64,000 nt of DNA, from contig DAVY01000020.1 of assembly GCA_002505775.1 (NCBI GenBank), positions 15,487-79,486 on the forward strand, written 5' to 3'. The stretch's first letter is position 1. Every line of letters starts with the position of its first letter. The stretch is from Euryarchaeota archaeon UBA130. Lineage in GTDB: Archaea; Thermoplasmatota; Poseidoniia; Poseidoniales; Thalassarchaeaceae. A program made the translations under genes and the position numbers. This document shows, piece by piece, positions 25,838 through 34,919 of this stretch. The notes beneath the pieces are model-generated. The model did no database searches, had not been told where the DNA came from, and saw nothing but the letters and a program-made list of their open reading frames with translations.

Positions 25838-26719
25838 ATGATGGACGACGGGAGCATGCCTAGGCTTAGTCCTGCTCGTCTAATGGCAGTCGACAGGGCT
25901 CTGGATGAGCTTGCTAGGACGCAACGCAGATCCTCGATTCCGATAGAGCTCCCGATTCCTGGTTTCTGGGACGCAGTAGGGCAGTTAGTCCAGCACCTCG
26001 AAGCTGAGTTGGCAGAGACAATAAGGTCGGAGGGAATGACTGCAAAGGCCCAATTGCAATCTAGGAAGCTGGGGGTTGTTAGGACTGCTGTCAAGGACTT
26101 GGCGAGAAATAGACTCAATGCATTCACTCAGCATGCTGTACTGGTGAGGCTGACTCAATCACCAGAAGAAGGGAGGCTTTCTCCTGGAATGCGATTGGAC
26201 CCTATAGAGTGGAATAAGCATGATCCATCAGAGAGGGCTTTCTACTCAGGGGTTGTGCATCTGGCTGACAAATACAAGCATGATGTCTCATGGAACTCCC
26301 TGCTTAGCAACAATTGGGATACACCTGCTCCTCCTCCTCTTTCTCCAGTACACACTCCTCTGACTGAATTCGTACCTGGGGCGGTAGATGTGGACGAGGT
26401 TGAACAGTTGCCTCCAGTTTCGGCCCAAGAATCGGACCGGCATTGGGAGGACCCTGAGTACGATGAGGAGGACAGGATCAGAGAGATAGACGATTTCCCT
26501 GAGATATCAGGCGTATCAAGTCCCCCTTCTGAGCTATCGGAGGATACCCCGGAGGAGTCCGAAATGAGGAGGATACTGATACTTCAGGATCTCGATGACC
26601 CGATAATTACCGAAGGAGGAGAAGAGATAACTCTGAGAACTGGAGACATAGAGTTCTGTCCTTCGATTATCGCGGACACCCTTATTGCGGCTGGAATAGC
26701 CGAACCCGCTGACATATGA
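25838..26719 (+). CDS. GINS-complex subunit (Gins51-like)
   Basis: A 293-residue protein that I recognise as a divergent archaeal GINS subunit, part of the CMG replicative helicase. The N-terminal 160 residues form the helical A domain (ELPIPGFWDAVGQLVQHLEA, then LQSRKLGVVRTAVKDLARN). A Pro/Asp-rich linker of about 80 residues follows, and the last 50 residues form the small beta-rich B domain (MRRILILQDLDDPIITEGGE, then LRTGDIEFCPSIIADTLIAA). The phrase pattern of the B domain, with a late L-x-x-x-G-x-A end, matches Gins51/Sld5. Assignment is by pattern, not by search. The tRNA-Leu gene lies just upstream on the opposite strand. Confidence 0.65.
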   Translation: MMDDGSMPRLSPARLMAVDRALDELARTQRRSSIPIELPIPGFWDAVGQLVQHLEAELAETIRSEGMTAKAQLQSRKLGVVRTAVKDLARNRLNAFTQHAVLVRLTQSPEEGRLSPGMRLDPIEWNKHDPSERAFYSGVVHLADKYKHDVSWNSLLSNNWDTPAPPPLSPVHTPLTEFVPGAVDVDEVEQLPPVSAQESDRHWEDPEYDEEDRIREIDDFPEISGVSSPPSELSEDTPEESEMRRILILQDLDDPIITEGGEEITLRTGDIEFCPSIIADTLIAAGIAEPADI

Positions 26720-26775
26720 CATAGGCAATGACTTAGGTTCGTCATCCTTCATGGCGACTCTGGAGAGGGTTACAA

Positions 26776-28101
26776 GTGCCAGGTCAGATAACTAAAAAAC
26801 AAATTGAATCAATGAGAGCGGAATTTGATGGTGACCCATCAGCCAAGGTAGCTCAGAACGCAGTAACCGGGAACAATGTGGCGTCGGTATCACTTCGTAG
26901 GGATCTAGTTCAGGAAGTAGACTTCACGTTCAGTACCAAGCTGGATGATTGGAAGGCGACAAATCAGAAGAGCAGTGGAAGATGCTGGTTGTTCGCAACA
27001 TTGAATCTTTTCCGGCCCGGTACGATGAAGAAGATGAATGTGAAGGAGTTTGAGTTTAGTCAGGCGCACATCCACTTCTGGGACAAGTTTGAACGTTCAA
27101 ATCACTTTCTAGAAGCTATCATCGAGACATCAGACAGGGCCGTTGATGACAGGACGATTCACTTCTTGCTATCGGACCCGATTGGTGATGGTGGCCAGTG
27201 GAATATGGCAATGAACCTCATCAGGAAGCATGGACTAGTCCCTAAGTCGGCTTATCCAGAGTCAAATAGCAGTAGCTCTACAAGATGGATGAACTCTATT
27301 CTGAAGGACATACTGAGAAGCACGGCTAGTGAGCTCCGAGAAATTATCGGTTCTGGAGGTACCGTGGAAGATGCTAGGACTCACAAGGAGTCGAGGATGA
27401 AGGACATTTGGAGAGTTCTATGCATACACCTCGGGACGCCTCCGGAGAGTTTCGATTGGCAGTGGAGAGACAAAGACAAAGAGTTCCACCGAAGGGGAAA
27501 GATCACACCAAAGGAATTCGCTGAGGAGTTTGTTGATATTGACTGGGAAGACTACGTCTGCATAGTCAACGATCCAAGAAACGAGTATTACCGGACTTAC
27601 ACGGTGGAATATCTACAGAACGTTGCTGGGGGCCCTCCTGTGGTTTACCTTAACGTACCCAGCGATGAAATGAAATCGATAACACAGAAGATTCTCGAAG
27701 ACGGCCTGCCAGTGTGGATGGGTTGTGATGTCGGGAAGCAGATGGATAGGAAGAGAGGGCTTTGGGATGCCAATCTGTTTGAGACAAATGAGCTGTATGG
27801 AGTTGATTACGGGATGAGCAAGGCGGACCGGCTGAGGTACGGACAGACCATGATGACGCATGCGATGCTATTCACGGGGGTGGATGTCGTCGATGGTAAA
27901 CCAAGGCGATGGAGAGTCGAGAACTCGTGGGGGGATGACTCTGGGGAGAAGGGATTCTACACAATGAATGATAGTTGGTATGACGAGCATATGTTCGAAA
28001 TAGCAACTGCAAGGAAGTACCTTAGCGAAAAGATGCTTGATGGACTCGAGACCGAGCCAACGGTTCTGGATGCATGGGACCCAATGGGGTCATTAGCCTA
28101 G
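26776..28101 (+). CDS. pepC: Peptidase C1B, PepC/bleomycin hydrolase-like aminopeptidase
   Basis: A 441-residue papain-fold cysteine aminopeptidase. The catalytic Cys is in KSSGRCWLFATLNLFRP (near residue 73), His is in MTHAMLFTGVD (near 358) and Asn in RVENSWGDDSG (near 380). The EFEFSQAHIHFWDKFERSNH insert after the cysteine is specific to the bleomycin hydrolase/PepC family. Family members form hexameric barrels with an internal active site. Length agrees with bacterial PepC (about 440). It starts at a GTG. The enzyme fits the peptide-consuming lifestyle of this lineage; it is more common in bacteria and eukaryotes and may have been acquired. Confidence 0.93.
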   Translation: MPGQITKKQIESMRAEFDGDPSAKVAQNAVTGNNVASVSLRRDLVQEVDFTFSTKLDDWKATNQKSSGRCWLFATLNLFRPGTMKKMNVKEFEFSQAHIHFWDKFERSNHFLEAIIETSDRAVDDRTIHFLLSDPIGDGGQWNMAMNLIRKHGLVPKSAYPESNSSSSTRWMNSILKDILRSTASELREIIGSGGTVEDARTHKESRMKDIWRVLCIHLGTPPESFDWQWRDKDKEFHRRGKITPKEFAEEFVDIDWEDYVCIVNDPRNEYYRTYTVEYLQNVAGGPPVVYLNVPSDEMKSITQKILEDGLPVWMGCDVGKQMDRKRGLWDANLFETNELYGVDYGMSKADRLRYGQTMMTHAMLFTGVDVVDGKPRRWRVENSWGDDSGEKGFYTMNDSWYDEHMFEIATARKYLSEKMLDGLETEPTVLDAWDPMGSLA

Positions 28102-28431
28102 TTATCCAAGGTTCCTGAGTGAGAGCTCTATAGTCACTGAGTCGGGGATAGGAATCCTGAGGACCTTCCTCAGAGCCTTCTCGTCTCTGGATGTGTTGGT
28201 TACTAGTTCCAGAAGTCTCTTGTGGACTCTCATTTCCCAGTGATCCCAGGTCTCGGCACCTTCTCCGTCAGGGCTCTTCCTGCATGGCACCACGATTCTC
28301 CTGGTGGGCAGGGGTATTGGACCCCTCAGCTTGACTCCGGTCTCGTCAGAGATCGACTTTATCTGATCACAAACCTGGTTTACATCGGTATGGTTCTCTC
28401 CCGTCAGCCTGATAGTGGTGACGACGGGCAT
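28102..28431 (-). CDS. rps10: 30S ribosomal protein S10
   Basis: A 109-residue archaeal uS10. It contains IRLTGENHTDVNQVCDQIKS, the loop VKLRGPIPLPTRRIVVPCRK (the G-P-I-P-L-P-T signature), WEMRVHKRLLEL, and the ending RIPIPDSVTIELSLRN. It directly follows the EF-1alpha gene with a short gap of 16 bp, the usual archaeal order tuf-rps10. It ends head-to-head against pepC. Confidence 0.96.
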   Translation of the reverse strand: MPVVTTIRLTGENHTDVNQVCDQIKSISDETGVKLRGPIPLPTRRIVVPCRKSPDGEGAETWDHWEMRVHKRLLELVTNTSRDEKALRKVLRIPIPDSVTIELSLRNLG

Positions 28432-28447
28432 TGATCATCACCTGTGT

Positions 28448-29731
28448 CTAAGCCTTCTTCTCGATAGCGATACACATTCCAGCGGCCACGGTCTTACCCA
28501 TGTCACGGATAGCGAATCTGCAAAGCTCAGGGAAGTTGTCCTTGACCTCGATAGCCATTGGCTTGGTTGGCTGGAACCTGACGGTTGCTGCGTCTCCAGA
28601 CTTTAGGAACGCTGGTGTCTCTCCGGTCTTTAGGTTCTTGATAAGCTCTACGAACCTGACTGCGACCTGTGCGGTGTGAGCGTGGAACACTGGGGTGTAT
28701 CCTACGCCTATTGCCTTCGGAATCTCCATCATCTGGATGTTGCCGACGAATGTCTCATCGTGCCTGACGAAAACTGGCTCGCTTTCTCCGTATCCAGCAA
28801 CGTCTCCTCTGCGAATGTCAGTTGCTGCAAGACCACGTACGTTGAATCCGACGTTGTCACCAGGCTCAGCCTTGTCTACCATTGTGTGGTGCATCTCGAT
28901 GCTCTTGACCTCAGCAGACTTCTGGCTTGGGTTGAAGATAACTGTCTTGCCTGTGTTGAGGACACCTGTCTCGATCTTACCGACCGGGACGGTCCCGATT
29001 CCGCTGATCTTGTAGACGTCCTGGATTGGCAGGCGGAGAGGCCTGTCTGTTGGCTTTGGTGGCATCTCGATAGCATCGATAGCCTCGAACAGAGTTGGGC
29101 CACTGTACCATGATGTGTTCTCGCTCTTGTTGAAGACGTTGTCCCCGAGGAACGCGCTGCATGGTACGAAGGTGATCTCGTCCGGCTTGTAACCAGCGCC
29201 CTTCAGTAGTGTGCTAACTTCTGCGACAGTCTCGTTGTACTTGTCCTGGGACCAATCTACACCGCTGATGTCCATCTTGTTGACATTGACGATTAGCTGG
29301 CTTACTCCCAGAACTCTAGCTAGGAAAGCGTGCTCCCTGGTCTGAGCGTTTACTCCGTCGTTAGCTGCGACGTTGAGAACCGCGGCGTCTGCCTGACTGG
29401 TGCCTGTGATCATGTTCTTGACGAAATCACGGTGCCCAGGAGCATCGATGATTGTGAAGTAATAGTTAGGTGTGTAGAACTCCTTGTGTGCGACATCGAT
29501 GGTTATCCCACGTGCTCGCTCCTCCTTCAAGCCATCCATAACGTATGCTAGACCAAAACCGGCCTTTCCTGCCTCTGCAGCTAGCTTTTCGTTCTTCTCA
29601 ATTACGTGCGCTTCTATGTGACCGCTGTCCAGAAGCAAACGACCGACTGTCGTTGACTTTCCGTGATCTACGTGCCCTACGAACACGATATTCAGATGCG
29701 GCTTACTCTTGTCTTCCCACTGTGAACCCAT
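28448..29731 (-). CDS. tuf: Translation elongation factor EF-1alpha
   Basis: A 427-residue GTPase that delivers aminoacyl-tRNA to the ribosome. G1 is [20 protein letters not shown], followed by the effector [15 protein letters not shown]3 [15 protein letters not shown] and G4 [13 protein letters not shown]. Both beta-barrel domains are complete, ending [13 protein letters not shown]. The ATG at 29731 is preferred over an in-frame GTG at 29740 because GAGGTG lies upstream with suitable spacing. The gene is preceded by the shared TATA/GGTCGGC promoter and forms an operon with rps10. Confidence 0.98.
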   Translation of the reverse strand: MGSQWEDKSKPHLNIVFVGHVDHGKSTTVGRLLLDSGHIEAHVIEKNEKLAAEAGKAGFGLAYVMDGLKEERARGITIDVAHKEFYTPNYYFTIIDAPGHRDFVKNMITGTSQADAAVLNVAANDGVNAQTREHAFLARVLGVSQLIVNVNKMDISGVDWSQDKYNETVAEVSTLLKGAGYKPDEITFVPCSAFLGDNVFNKSENTSWYSGPTLFEAIDAIEMPPKPTDRPLRLPIQDVYKISGIGTVPVGKIETGVLNTGKTVIFNPSQKSAEVKSIEMHHTMVDKAEPGDNVGFNVRGLAATDIRRGDVAGYGESEPVFVRHDETFVGNIQMMEIPKAIGVGYTPVFHAHTAQVAVRFVELIKNLKTGETPAFLKSGDAATVRFQPTKPMAIEVKDNFPELCRFAIRDMGKTVAAGMCIAIEKKA

Positions 29732-29752
29732 ATTATACACCTCTAAGTGTGG

Positions 29753-29776
29753 CCCGCCGACCGAAGGGGCGTATAT
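29753..29776 (-). promoter_or_regulatory. tuf (EF-1alpha) promoter: TATA box plus GGTCGGCGGG
   Basis: On the minus strand ATATA (29772-29776) is followed after exactly 9 nt by GGTCGGCGGG (29762-29753). The ATG is 41 nt after the TATA box, so a leader of about 15 nt containing GAGGTG is expected. Same composite element as at rps8e, ndk, secE and rpl11. Confidence 0.7.
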
Positions 29777-29842
29777 GAATCGTTCCCCGGGGCCCGTATC
29801 CGTGTATGCCTACACAAACGCGTTTCAGGATGCCGAAAACGG

Positions 29843-31039
29843 CTATCTATACTGGAGTTCCACTATGAAGTAGTTCACCTTGGTGGTATGCGTCTCCTCA
29901 TTGACCAGATCCGCTGTCCAGTCCCCCGGTATGAAGCCCCTGACGGTAGACGCTCCAATTACTAACCAGACGCAATAGTCGTCCGACCCGCAGTCTCCTG
30001 CATTCCTGTTGTCATTTGATAAGCCCGTTGAGTTCGCTATTTCTTCATCCGTGCCGTTGTATAGGTAGATGTCTAGCTTATTATCTGTTGTAGTGACAGG
30101 ACCTCCGCCTATTCCCCCGCCCGCTTGGTCATCGTCCTGCTGTGGATAGTCAACCTTGGTTCTGAGGTATCTAATCCTGTCTTTCGTGTCCTCGTCATAA
30201 GTCACAGGGAATTCCCAAGTCATGATAATAGTGTCCTGTATCCTCCTGTCCATCTCAAAATCGCTCCATTTGCCTTGGTAGTTGACGTAGACTGTAGAGT
30301 CATCATAGTGAGTGAGTCCATTGTTATCTGTAACGGTGAGCCTGACGTCCCATGCTCCTGCAGGCCTCTCCTGCCACTCTACTGTCTCCCCGGTTGCATC
30401 AACATCGTTGTTTTCTATGCCATCTCCGTCAGAATCCGTGTTCCTGTCGAGATCCCATTCGTAACTAACGATATATTCCTCTGCATAACAATCTGGCTCG
30501 TCGGGATCACATCCTGCCCACGACGAGGAGCCATCCAGTAGGACTGTGACTGAAACCGAAACTTGCCTGTCATCTATTTCGTTCTCCTCGCAGACCCATA
30601 CCATCACGAAGTCCCCATTGGGCGGGCTGTCTCCATCGCAGTTGTCGTCCTTGTTGGGTGTTATTTCAGCGTGGGGCTCTCTGGCTGATGAGTCAATTAC
30701 CGAGATGAGCTTGCTGGTGGTTACCTCGTGGGTACCATCGCTTACGGCAAGCTTGGCGGAATACTCGCCAGGCTGAGCATAAGAGTGACTTGTTGTGAGA
30801 CCGTTTCCAGTGTTTCCATCACCAAAGGTCCATGTGAAAGTCATGGGATCAGCATCGGGATCTGAGGACCCGACAGCACTGAACGTGATGCTATCTCCAG
30901 CCCTGACAGATCCGGAGGGGTCAATTGTCATGTTTGCAGTGGGAGGACTGTTGCTTCCAAGAACATCCATACAGCCGGCCAGTGAAGTGAAAATCATCAT
31001 CAAGACCATCAACAGGCCCGCAGACTTGCCCCCTCTCAT
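29843..31039 (-). CDS. PKD-domain lipoprotein
   Basis: About 398 residues. A signal sequence with lipobox, AGLLMVLMMIFTSLAGCMD, predicts a lipid-anchored exported protein. A canonical PKD domain follows: GDSITFSAVGSSDPDADPMT, then FTWTFGDGNTGNG and HSYAQPGEYSAKLAVSDG. A second, degenerate PKD-like unit lies near SYEWDLDRNTDSDGDGI. The remaining C-terminal section is beta-rich, with IMTWEFPVTYDEDT. PKD domains mediate protein or polysaccharide contacts. Start chosen at the ATG of MRGGKSAG (31039), because ten further residues upstream would spoil the signal peptide. Confidence 0.82.
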   Translation of the reverse strand: MRGGKSAGLLMVLMMIFTSLAGCMDVLGSNSPPTANMTIDPSGSVRAGDSITFSAVGSSDPDADPMTFTWTFGDGNTGNGLTTSHSYAQPGEYSAKLAVSDGTHEVTTSKLISVIDSSAREPHAEITPNKDDNCDGDSPPNGDFVMVWVCEENEIDDRQVSVSVTVLLDGSSSWAGCDPDEPDCYAEEYIVSYEWDLDRNTDSDGDGIENNDVDATGETVEWQERPAGAWDVRLTVTDNNGLTHYDDSTVYVNYQGKWSDFEMDRRIQDTIIMTWEFPVTYDEDTKDRIRYLRTKVDYPQQDDDQAGGGIGGGPVTTTDNKLDIYLYNGTDEEIANSTGLSNDNRNAGDCGSDDYCVWLVIGASTVRGFIPGDWTADLVNEETHTTKVNYFIVELQYR

Positions 31040-31084
31040 GGACACCGCTGGGAAGTCGTATGAAATCAACCCTACGATAAGATG

Positions 31085-33712
31085 CTAGAAGTCTAGGAGG
31101 CTCTTCTGGCCCTTGGGCCTGGCTCCATCCAATAGCTCCTTCTCCCCCTGTCCGAAAGCCTCTGTTACTCTCCCGAGGGATTTGGCAAGGCGCTTGGCGT
31201 AGTAGTCTGTATCGTATTCGGGTGGTTCACCACCGATTTCGTCAACGAGCCATGCCTTGACTCCGAGCTTCTTGTCACCACCCTCTGGCTTCGTGATTAC
31301 GTATCCTACCTTCATTCCGGGTGTGAATTGAAGTCCTGCTGCGATTCTTTGCTTGGCGGCTCTTACATACGGCAGGCCATCAGGATTAGCGTAGACACTG
31401 TCAAAGTCCCATTCGTTCTTCTTTGAATTCCACTTGCCTTTGCATGATCGACTGATTACCAGTCTAGATGGGTCGACATCTCCACTACGAACCTCGTCGA
31501 TCGCTAACTTCGTCATATCTACAGCTCCTTCTGTGTTCCCATCGAGGAGCATCTCGAACATCTCTGTCATTGTCTCGGATAGTAAATCGAAAGAGTCGGT
31601 CCTCCTCACCTCATAGCCTCTAATCAGCATCTCTTCCCTAGGCCACACTACTCTTCCAACATACCTCTTTTTGGCACCATGGCTGAAGAATGCGGAAAGT
31701 GCTGTCTCGAATTCTAGCTCAGCTCCCTCCCTGGTGAATCTACTCGCCAGCTCATGCCCGAACTCCAAGGTCTCTTCTCTTGCCTTGTTCCATTCCTTCG
31801 AGACCATGGGGTCTTCGGATCGGTTCGTCGGAGCTCCTGAGTCCACTGGTGACTTCACGAAAATCGAGTCTGTGTCGGAGTAAATGACGTCGTTACCGCC
31901 TTCCTCGACTTGTGATATTATCGCTTTGATGTTGTGTCTAGCCCATTCGGTTATGCTAGCTCCCAAGTCTGGGTGAGTGAACCTGTAGAAACTAGACGCA
32001 AATACCCCATAGAATGAATTCATCAGTATTTTTACCGCATACTGCAGTTGGTCTAGTAAAAAGGCCTCGACTGGATCATTTCCCTCTTGTGCCTCCTCCA
32101 TGCCCCTCTTGTAAAGGTCCCTCTTTTCCATTAAGTCCTCCAAAAGCCTGGGGACTAGACCGTTCATATCCTCCTTTGATTTGTATCTAGTTCCAGTTGT
32201 TGGGGAAACACTGTGTGATTTGTCCTCATCTCCATCAGTTACCAGGGTGGTGGAGCAAATGTTGTTGCTTATCATTATGGAGGGGTACATGGATTTGAAG
32301 TCAAGAACGACTACCCATGGCTCCATTCCTGGCTCGACCTCATGCACGTAGCCTCCTGCAATCTGATCTCTCTTCCTAGGTCCTGCATTTGTCATTGGTA
32401 CTGCTATCAACTCCTTGTCTGCCAGTCTCATGACCAATGAGTCAATCCACTGGCTGGTGGTGCCATTCGCGGCTGTCTCCACTGCAGTAAGTGAAACTGA
32501 TGCAAGGGCCTCCTTTCTTGCTATGGCCTTGAGATGTCCTAGAATATCTAGGGGGAGATGAGTGTCTCTGACGCAGTACTCCATCACCACATCGGGCCTA
32601 GCGGCCCATTCCTCGTCCATCTTACTCGCATCCACATCGAGCTTTCTCATGTCCTCGTTCTCAGGCCATAGAAGCTGCGATACGTACCTTAGTGACTCCC
32701 TTTGTGGCCTCAGAGTCTGTCGGGCCTGCCACCATGCATCCATGGGGATTCTTCCGGGAATTCTCCAGACCCTATTTTGTTGCCTGGTTGGGAAAATTCG
32801 TTTCCCCTCACCTTCTTTCATGGGAACTCTGCCCCAACCGAACAGAGGTGATCTGCTATACTTCGGCCTTGGGGAGATTGCCTCGGCCCTCTCCTCCATT
32901 CTTGGAAGGTCGAAATTATCGATGTTGTACCCTGTGACGAAGTCTGGATCTTGCTCTCTGACGAGGGTAGTTAGCCCCTCCATAATTTCCCTCTCTTCGC
33001 CTCTGAACTGGTGCTCCGAACGCTCCCCAGCACGATCTATTACCGCAGCTGCACATAGTATGCGATTAGTGGCAATGCTTGTCTCGAGGTCGAAAGAAAA
33101 AGTAACGAAGGGGGCGGGAAAGGGATCGGTTCTGGATAATCCTTGGAGATTGCAGGAAAGTATCATGTCAACCGGGTATATTCCAGACCCGCCCTCTTTC
33201 ACTACGGTTTCTTCAACTGAGGATGGGTCAGTATTAGAGCTGTTTTTTACTGCATCTGGTGCTCTTTCGCCCGCCCAAAGAACCTCCCCTCTCGCATTGA
33301 TGTGTGGCCCTAAGTCCAGATCCAGCATTAGGCGGTTCTGGAACGGTATATCTGCGCTGGTGACTTCCCAGTCCTCCAGCTTCTTCCTGAGTCTCCTCAC
33401 TGAGTAAGGCTGATCTGCGTAGACCCTCCAATGCCTCTTGACACCATGCCTAGTCCACTTCATGACTGGTTCTGATACTTCCATTACCTCGGTGATTTCC
33501 CTTACAGACTCTAGGTCTGGAACGTATTCGTGGTCAGGTGGTCCTCGCACTGCGATATCGAAGTATGGACGTAGACCGTGGACCAGTAGCAGGACGGAAT
33601 GGCCTTCCTCGGCTCTGCACCATAGCTCGACAACAGTTCTTGGGGAAGGCGAGTCTATTGATTGATAGGAGCCGGACACGATGCACATCTTACCCTCCCA
33701 CTCCATCCGCAT
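31085..33712 (-). CDS. polB: Family B DNA polymerase
   Basis: An 875-residue replicative polymerase with proofreading. Exo I is VTFSFDLETS (near residue 208), Exo II VTGYNIDNFDLP and Exo III YCVRDTHLPLDIL. The polymerase motifs are A VLDFKSMYPSIMI (near 472), B VKILMNSFYGVF (near 563) and C VIYSDTDSIFV (near 610). All catalytic aspartates are present. The very end, QKSLLDF, is a PCNA-interacting PIP box. No intein interrupts the conserved motifs, where archaeal polB inteins usually sit. Length is slightly above the usual 780-800 because of a longer N-terminal and Exo-domain region. Confidence 0.97.
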   Translation of the reverse strand: MRMEWEGKMCIVSGSYQSIDSPSPRTVVELWCRAEEGHSVLLLVHGLRPYFDIAVRGPPDHEYVPDLESVREITEVMEVSEPVMKWTRHGVKRHWRVYADQPYSVRRLRKKLEDWEVTSADIPFQNRLMLDLDLGPHINARGEVLWAGERAPDAVKNSSNTDPSSVEETVVKEGGSGIYPVDMILSCNLQGLSRTDPFPAPFVTFSFDLETSIATNRILCAAAVIDRAGERSEHQFRGEEREIMEGLTTLVREQDPDFVTGYNIDNFDLPRMEERAEAISPRPKYSRSPLFGWGRVPMKEGEGKRIFPTRQQNRVWRIPGRIPMDAWWQARQTLRPQRESLRYVSQLLWPENEDMRKLDVDASKMDEEWAARPDVVMEYCVRDTHLPLDILGHLKAIARKEALASVSLTAVETAANGTTSQWIDSLVMRLADKELIAVPMTNAGPRKRDQIAGGYVHEVEPGMEPWVVVLDFKSMYPSIMISNNICSTTLVTDGDEDKSHSVSPTTGTRYKSKEDMNGLVPRLLEDLMEKRDLYKRGMEEAQEGNDPVEAFLLDQLQYAVKILMNSFYGVFASSFYRFTHPDLGASITEWARHNIKAIISQVEEGGNDVIYSDTDSIFVKSPVDSGAPTNRSEDPMVSKEWNKAREETLEFGHELASRFTREGAELEFETALSAFFSHGAKKRYVGRVVWPREEMLIRGYEVRRTDSFDLLSETMTEMFEMLLDGNTEGAVDMTKLAIDEVRSGDVDPSRLVISRSCKGKWNSKKNEWDFDSVYANPDGLPYVRAAKQRIAAGLQFTPGMKVGYVITKPEGGDKKLGVKAWLVDEIGGEPPEYDTDYYAKRLAKSLGRVTEAFGQGEKELLDGARPKGQKSLLDF

Positions 33713-33841
33713 GCCTCGCTGTCAGGGGATAACACACGGTCTTCAAAGTATGTACTGAAGTGCCACCATATCAAAGATAGGAGAGGCTGCGTGCGTAATC
33801 GTTGAAAGCCGGCTTGCTTCCGTGGAGGCAGGGGACTGACA

Positions 33842-34870
33842 GTGCTAGACGAAAGTGAACCGGTGGTCGACTGGGATTCTCTCACTTTCAGCTTCACGAA
33901 GACAGACAGGATGTACCTCTCCAAATGCGAGCTGGGAGGAGAGTGGGCTGTCGGTTCAATGATGGACTTCGAGGATCTGGTGATATCTCCTGCGGCTGGA
34001 GTCCTCAATTACGGACAGGGCCTCTTTGAGGGGATGAAGGCCCAGCGGGCTTCAGACGGAAGTATCGTTCTCTTCAGGCCAGATAGGAATGCCAAGAGAG
34101 CGCAAGAGGGGGCGATGAGACTTGGTATGCCCCCTGTGCCTGAGGAGATTTTCTTGGATGCGGTCATCAAGACCGTACGGGAGAATTCCAGATGGGTTCC
34201 ACCAATGGGCAAGGGCGCTCTCTACATCAGGCCCCTACTTATGGGGAGTGGGCCAATCCTAGGAGTCGCTCCAGCCCCTGAGTACACATTCTTGGTATTC
34301 ACCTCTCCCGTTGGACCATACTTCAAAGGGGGGATTACTCCGACCTCTCTCAGAGTATCGGATAGGTTCCACAGAGCGGCTCCCGGTGGGTCAGGAGGAG
34401 TGAAGGCCATTGGAAACTACGCACCCGGGATGATACCCTCCAAGATGGCAAAGAAAGAAGGGTATTCAGAGATTATCTACTTGGACGCGGTAAATCATAG
34501 GTACATCGAAGAAGTAGGGGCCGCGAACTTCTTCTGCGTAAAGGATGGAGTCATCTCGACGCCTGAATTAACGGGAACAATTCTTCCCGGGGTGACTCGG
34601 GCATCAATAATCGAGCTTGCTATGGCACGGGGCTATGAAGTGAGGGAAGAGAAGGTCGATGTGGAGTATGCGATGAGTGCTGATGAGTGCTTCTGCGTGG
34701 GAACAGCGGCCGTAGTGTCCTCTATAGGGAAAATCCAGTATGGGGAGAGGGTAAAAGAGTACTATGGCGGGGAAGTTGGGCCGGTAACTAGGGAGCTATA
34801 CGAGAATCTCACGGCGATACAGCAGAAGCGCTCTCCTGATGAATTTGGATGGATTGTAGACGTCGAATGA
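33842..34870 (+). CDS. ilvE: Branched-chain amino acid aminotransferase
   Basis: A 342-residue class IV PLP aminotransferase for Val, Leu and Ile. Visible features are GVLNYGQGLFEGMKAQRASD, IYIRPLLMGSGP-like YIRPLLMGSGPILGVAPAP, the PLP lysine in GGVKAIGNYAPGMIPSKMAK (near residue 188), EEVGAANFFCVKDG, and TGTILPGVTRASIIELA. The order and length match the larger bacterial/eukaryotic BCAT branch. It begins at a GTG. It stands alone between the divergent polB and a lipoprotein gene. Confidence 0.93.
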   Translation: MLDESEPVVDWDSLTFSFTKTDRMYLSKCELGGEWAVGSMMDFEDLVISPAAGVLNYGQGLFEGMKAQRASDGSIVLFRPDRNAKRAQEGAMRLGMPPVPEEIFLDAVIKTVRENSRWVPPMGKGALYIRPLLMGSGPILGVAPAPEYTFLVFTSPVGPYFKGGITPTSLRVSDRFHRAAPGGSGGVKAIGNYAPGMIPSKMAKKEGYSEIIYLDAVNHRYIEEVGAANFFCVKDGVISTPELTGTILPGVTRASIIELAMARGYEVREEKVDVEYAMSADECFCVGTAAVVSSIGKIQYGERVKEYYGGEVGPVTRELYENLTAIQQKRSPDEFGWIVDVE

Positions 34871-34919
34871 GAAAACTCACCGGGGCAACATAATTGTGCA
34901 TAAACCAAGTCGACCAAAC

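Noticed and set aside
32562..33407. 281-codon plus-strand open frame inside polB
   Set aside because: The minus strand encodes the exonuclease motifs of the polymerase here; the plus frame is a shadow with high Ser content.
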